Shown: positions 5,553-8,634 of the stretch, one piece after another
How the letters are laid out: every line of letters starts with the position of its first letter
Position numbering within the stretch: position 1 is the stretch's first letter
Assembly: GCA_003228495.1 (NCBI GenBank)
Contig: QIDY01000258.1
Span: 1 to 8,634 of the forward strand
Direction: 5' to 3'
Source: Nitrospirota bacterium
Lineage (GTDB): Bacteria > Nitrospirota > Nitrospiria > Nitrospirales > UBA8639
DNA: 8,634 nt
Notes under the pieces: generated by a model
The model's database searches: none
Told to the model about the DNA's origin: nothing
The model's input: only the letters and a program-made list of their open reading frames with translations
Made by a program: the position numbers and the translations under genes

Positions 5553-6884
5553 CTAAACAATAGGCCTTAGATCACTACAATACTCAAAGACGTCATGTGC
5601 CAACTCTAGAGCCTCTTTTTGGCGTCGGCTCGAAACGTGAATGCCGCGTAACATCTCACACCATTTGCTGTCAGAGCTTTCCTTGGCATGGAACCTTAGC
5701 GTAACCATAAAAACCATCCGAAAAAGGTCGCGGACCTTATCCAGACTAAATTCTTTATTTAGGCCTTTTGTACCATGAACAAGTTTGGAACGATTGTCAT
5801 AGAGTTTCTTTACACAGTTGAAGTATTCTGCCCGCTTGTTGCTATCCAAACAAGTTAGATAAGCACAGCGTGTAGCAATCTTGTAGCTGATTTCCCCCTG
5901 TTCACCTTTTGCCAAAAGCAAACTCTCCATCCCGTAGAAATACTGAAGAAAGGCATCTTCCCTCGTATCATCAGTTTCAAAAGGATGCTCTGCGGTAATA
6001 AAGATGCCTCGGATATACCGGCGGGCAGCCCGCTTAATCCTTTTAGAGTTTTCCAAAATTTCCCCCAAACCATTAAAGAAATGAAAAAATTTCTCGATAC
6101 GGTCACGGCCTTCTTCCGATAGGACCCACGTGTAATGCGGAGCTTCAATTTCCGGTCCATCCGGTTCGATATATGTAATATCTATCTCTGGCACGCCAAA
6201 GCGGACCTTCCGTAGGCTCCATTGATGTTCGGATTCAAGAATAATCGGTATGGTAAAGGGCCTTTTGCTGAATAAAGAAAGCGCTAGAAGCGGTTTCCAA
6301 TGATTCTTCAAAGGTCCACGATCCAGATAAATAATCGAGCTGTCAGGCTTTTCTACCATTTTGGGGCAACACAGGAACCACCATTGGGAATAAAAATTAG
6401 AATTTAGGATTTCTTGCGGGTAGAAATCCGCAGAGTCTTGCTTGGAAGGACCAAGGGAAGAAATCTGGTCCGCAGTGAATCGTTCTACCGTCCAATCAAG
6501 AATGGAAAACTTGTCCATAGGGAATTTACAACCGTCTAAAAGCAGCAATTGAAGGACCGTTGCCTCCCGATGCTTAAGATAAGGTTCAATGGTCCCCCAC
6601 AAGTTTTCTGGCAGTTCTTCAGTTAGGACACCATGGTAAAACCCAGAGCGCCGGAATACCTCCGAGACGACACGGGCAGGATTTTTTAGTTCCGGCGCGA
6701 TTGTGGATGCGGCTTGGGAAAATTCTTGGGATTCCTCAGCAGCATCAGCCAGGTGGCGAAAACTAGGGGGTAATAAATGCAGGTGACCGACTGAGTGTGG
6801 AGGTTCAGAGGAATCTAAGCTATTTCGAAAGATCCCAGCCACCTGATTATAATATTTTTGGAAGGCGAGAGGTGGTTGACTCAT
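5553..6884 (-). CDS. Protein with C-terminal Apea-like HEPN domain, candidate anti-phage ribonuclease
   Basis: A 443-residue, apparently soluble protein. Residues about 300-400 match the Apea-like HEPN pattern: a helix around DAFLQYFYGMESLLLAKGEQ, then EISYKIATRCAYL, then LYDNRSKLVHG. The last gives the HEPN R-x4-H catalytic signature (Arg365, His370; DNA about 5775-5792). HEPN domains are usually metal-independent RNases that act as dimers, and Apea-type members occur in single-gene phage-defence proteins that cut RNA to stop infection. The first 290 residues are a separate region I cannot assign. They mix helices with a beta-rich, aromatic part (SNFYSQWWFLCCPK, IIYLDRGPL, WSLRKVRFGVPEIDITYIEPDG) that could sense the phage or a ligand. 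The ATG at 6884 is the natural start, but its Shine-Dalgarno is weak (AAG, poor match). It has no coupled partner gene such as an MNT nucleotidyltransferase antitoxin and stands alone between intergenic gaps. The protein appears intact, unlike its neighbours. Confidence 0.75.
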   Translation of the reverse strand: MSQPPLAFQKYYNQVAGIFRNSLDSSEPPHSVGHLHLLPPSFRHLADAAEESQEFSQAASTIAPELKNPARVVSEVFRRSGFYHGVLTEELPENLWGTIEPYLKHREATVLQLLLLDGCKFPMDKFSILDWTVERFTADQISSLGPSKQDSADFYPQEILNSNFYSQWWFLCCPKMVEKPDSSIIYLDRGPLKNHWKPLLALSLFSKRPFTIPIILESEHQWSLRKVRFGVPEIDITYIEPDGPEIEAPHYTWVLSEEGRDRIEKFFHFFNGLGEILENSKRIKRAARRYIRGIFITAEHPFETDDTREDAFLQYFYGMESLLLAKGEQGEISYKIATRCAYLTCLDSNKRAEYFNCVKKLYDNRSKLVHGTKGLNKEFSLDKVRDLFRMVFMVTLRFHAKESSDSKWCEMLRGIHVSSRRQKEALELAHDVFEYCSDLRPIV

Positions 6885-7128
6885 AGCTTATTTATGATCC
6901 CACTCTATACTCTATAATAAGGGGTTAGGTATGGGGGCATTGCTTTACTTTATATAGCATGGAATCCAGCTGCTGAGAAGCGAGGCAGAGCGGGAAAACC
7001 CATTACTTTTTCTTAACTGTATGTCCGTTGGCCTTGAGGCGCTTTCGCATTGTTGCGAGCGGCACGGTGGATTAATCTATATCCTGATTTTTCTGAGGAG
7101 GAATGGATGGAGTTCGATTCAGCCTAGT
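6885..7128. other. Intergenic region between exporter and HEPN gene
   Basis: 244 bp of leader or spacer upstream of the HEPN gene. It holds a 7-bp tandem repeat, seen on the minus strand as TATAGAGTATAGAGT just before the HEPN start, and a short minus-strand frame ending MRKRLKANGHTVKKK (about 7046-6999) too small to support. No clear -35/-10 pair with normal spacing and no hairpin with T-run after the exporter stop was found. Confidence 0.35.
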
Positions 7129-8634
7129 TTAGCTCTGAGCAACATCGGCCAGCCCCTCAACTTCCCGCAACGTATACAAGTGGTGGTAAAGGCCTCGTTT
7201 ATCGAGCAAATCTTCATGCCGGCCTTCTTCAATAATCGTTCCTTTATGAAGAACGAGAATACGATCCGCTCGCTGTATTGACGAAAAACGATGGGCAATC
7301 ATCAAGGTTGTCCTCCCCTTCATGAGCTCGACCAACGCACCTTGCACCAACGATTCTGATTGACTATCCAAAGCTGAGGTGGCTTCATCAAGGATGAGGA
7401 TTCTCGGATCTTTCAGCAACGCCCGCGCAATAGCCACCCGTTGACGTTGTCCACCAGATAGGTTTACACCCTTTTCCCCCAAAACAGTCTGATACCCTAA
7501 CGGAAGGACCTGAATAAATTCATGCGCATTGGCACGCTGACTCGCTTCAAGAATATCCGCTTCCGAGGCTTCCCACCGACCATATCGGATATTGTCCAGG
7601 ATGGTGCCGCCAAATAAGAAGGTGTCTTGTGGGACCAACGCCAGTTGATGATACAAGCTGTCCAATTGAATGGATTTTACGTCGTGGCCATCAATGAGTA
7701 CCCGTCCCCCGGTGGGGTCATAAAAACGGTGAAGGAGATTAATGATCGTCGTCTTCCCGGCACCGGTCGGGCCCACAAGCGCCACACATTCTCCAGCCCG
7801 AATCGAAAAGGAGACGGCTTCTAATACAGGTGGGCGTTCCTCATAGGCAAATTGCACGTTCTCAAACCTCACATCGCCTCGAATCGGCGTTAAAGGCTGT
7901 GCATTGTGACTATCTTGAATATCCAACGGCGTATCCAGCAGTTCGAAAACCCGTGTCATCGCTCCTTGGACTTCCTTGACTTGAGAAAAAATCCGTGCTG
8001 CAGACCCGAAGGGCCCAATTAAAATTCCTGCAAACAGGACAAACGCAAATAATTCGCCTGGTGACAATTGCCCTTCTATGACCTGTTTGCCTCCATACCA
8101 CAACACCCCAATCGCCATCACAAAGGTGAAGAAGGTAATCACTGGCACAAATACAGCTAAGACTGCCGTTCGCTGCATCGTAGTGGCTAAAAGCCCTTCC
8201 ACAGCAGAGCGAAACCGGGCTTCTTCCCTTGCGCCTTGCACAAACGATTTCACTTCCCGAATACCAGACACCACTTCCTCAATAAGAGTGGTAACGTGGG
8301 CGGTTTGATCTTGAATTGTCATGGAGAGCATTTTTAATCGTTTGCCAAAAAGCCGCGCGACAATCGCGAGCAAAGGCAGGAGAATGAGAATCAACCCACA
8401 CAGACGCCAATTCATCACCAAGAGAAACCCCACCCCTCCAATAATGGTCACCAAATGCTTGAGCGCATCCATGGGCGTTTCAGTCAGAAGTTTTTGAATG
8501 ACACCCACATCGTTCATCAAACGGGAAATCAATTCACCGGTTCGTCGTTTAGCGAAAAAATTTAGGGATAACCGATGAAGATGGGAAAAAACATGTGTAC
8601 GAAAATCAGCCATCACCCGCTGAGACACCAAAGC
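7129..8634 (-). CDS. ABC exporter, fused membrane and ATPase domains, MsbA-like (partial, N-terminus outside window)
   Basis: A type IV ABC half-transporter: six-TM exporter domain fused to an ATPase, working as a homodimer in the inner membrane to flip lipids or export drugs or peptides. The frame is open to the right edge, so the first 80 or so residues (TM1-2 region) are missing. In the 500 residues counted from a TTG at 8631, the membrane part has clear helices at about 60-95 (two) and 155-210 (two), with coupling-helix sequence RTGELISRLMNDV. The nucleotide-binding domain is complete: A-loop YEERPP (263-268), Walker A GPTGAGKT (287-294), Q-loop Gln335, signature LSGGQ (391-395), Walker B ILILDE (411-416), D-loop SALD and switch His447. 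The general pattern fits lipid A exporters of the MsbA type and multidrug exporters alike, so the substrate is open. A stop TAA at 7129 gives a normal C-terminus. It is not co-transcribed in an obvious way with the HEPN gene 244 bp downstream. Confidence 0.93.
   Translation of the reverse strand, partial: ALVSQRVMADFRTHVFSHLHRLSLNFFAKRRTGELISRLMNDVGVIQKLLTETPMDALKHLVTIIGGVGFLLVMNWRLCGLILILLPLLAIVARLFGKRLKMLSMTIQDQTAHVTTLIEEVVSGIREVKSFVQGAREEARFRSAVEGLLATTMQRTAVLAVFVPVITFFTFVMAIGVLWYGGKQVIEGQLSPGELFAFVLFAGILIGPFGSAARIFSQVKEVQGAMTRVFELLDTPLDIQDSHNAQPLTPIRGDVRFENVQFAYEERPPVLEAVSFSIRAGECVALVGPTGAGKTTIINLLHRFYDPTGGRVLIDGHDVKSIQLDSLYHQLALVPQDTFLFGGTILDNIRYGRWEASEADILEASQRANAHEFIQVLPLGYQTVLGEKGVNLSGGQRQRVAIARALLKDPRILILDEATSALDSQSESLVQGALVELMKGRTTLMIAHRFSSIQRADRILVLHKGTIIEEGRHEDLLDKRGLYHHLYTLREVEGLADVAQS

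Noticed and set aside
5202..5570. 122-codon plus-strand frame
   Set aside because: It is antisense to the small minus-strand gene, its second half is a low-complexity purine tract, and no family motif or ribosome binding site is visible.
6999..7046. Short minus-strand frame ending MRKRLKANGHTVKKK
   Set aside because: Looks protein-like but is about 15-20 codons with no ribosome binding site. It could be a gene remnant or chance.
7021..7281. 86-codon plus-strand frame near the 3' end of the exporter
   Set aside because: Its second half is antisense to the conserved ABC ATPase tail, so it is a shadow frame.

Overview
The window reads as a gene-sparse stretch of a Gram-negative bacterial chromosome of roughly balanced GC. 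It has signal-peptide proteins, an MsbA-like lipid or drug ABC exporter and a PmtA-like methyltransferase. A Nitrospirota-type or deltaproteobacterial-type host would fit, but this is a weak inference from gene style alone. No rRNA, tRNA, CRISPR array or complete insertion sequence was seen.

Layout from left to right: the first codons of a minus-strand gene (1-27); a minus-strand class I glutamine amidotransferase whose first codons look frameshifted (212-862, probably from 888); a minus-strand SAM-dependent methyltransferase resembling phospholipid N-methyltransferases (1040-1711); a 386-bp divergent intergenic region with a promoter whose -10 box lies inside a perfect 8+2+8 palindrome; a plus-strand secreted protein of unknown function (2098-2763) closed by a GC-rich hairpin; a minus-strand remnant holding only the C-terminal TPP-binding domain of a pyruvate-oxidase or acetolactate-synthase type enzyme (2837-3370); a plus-strand Phd/YefM-ParE toxin-antitoxin pair (3409-3983); two REP-like palindromes (4014-4097); a minus-strand secreted Sel1-repeat protein with a single-base frameshift (4148-4971); a degraded small minus-strand gene (about 5090-5410); a minus-strand protein with a C-terminal Apea-like HEPN domain, a possible anti-phage RNase (5553-6884); and the C-terminal 500 residues of an ABC exporter running off the right edge (7129-8634).

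The genes do not form one pathway. The middle part (about 2.8-6.9 kb) looks like an accessory zone: a decapitated metabolic gene, a toxin-antitoxin module, palindromic repeats, two frame-disrupted genes and a candidate defence protein lie side by side. The most interesting items are the HEPN protein, the operator-like palindrome over the 2039 -10 box, and the cluster of one-base disruptions. The disruptions may mean real gene decay or may be consensus errors in the sequence.
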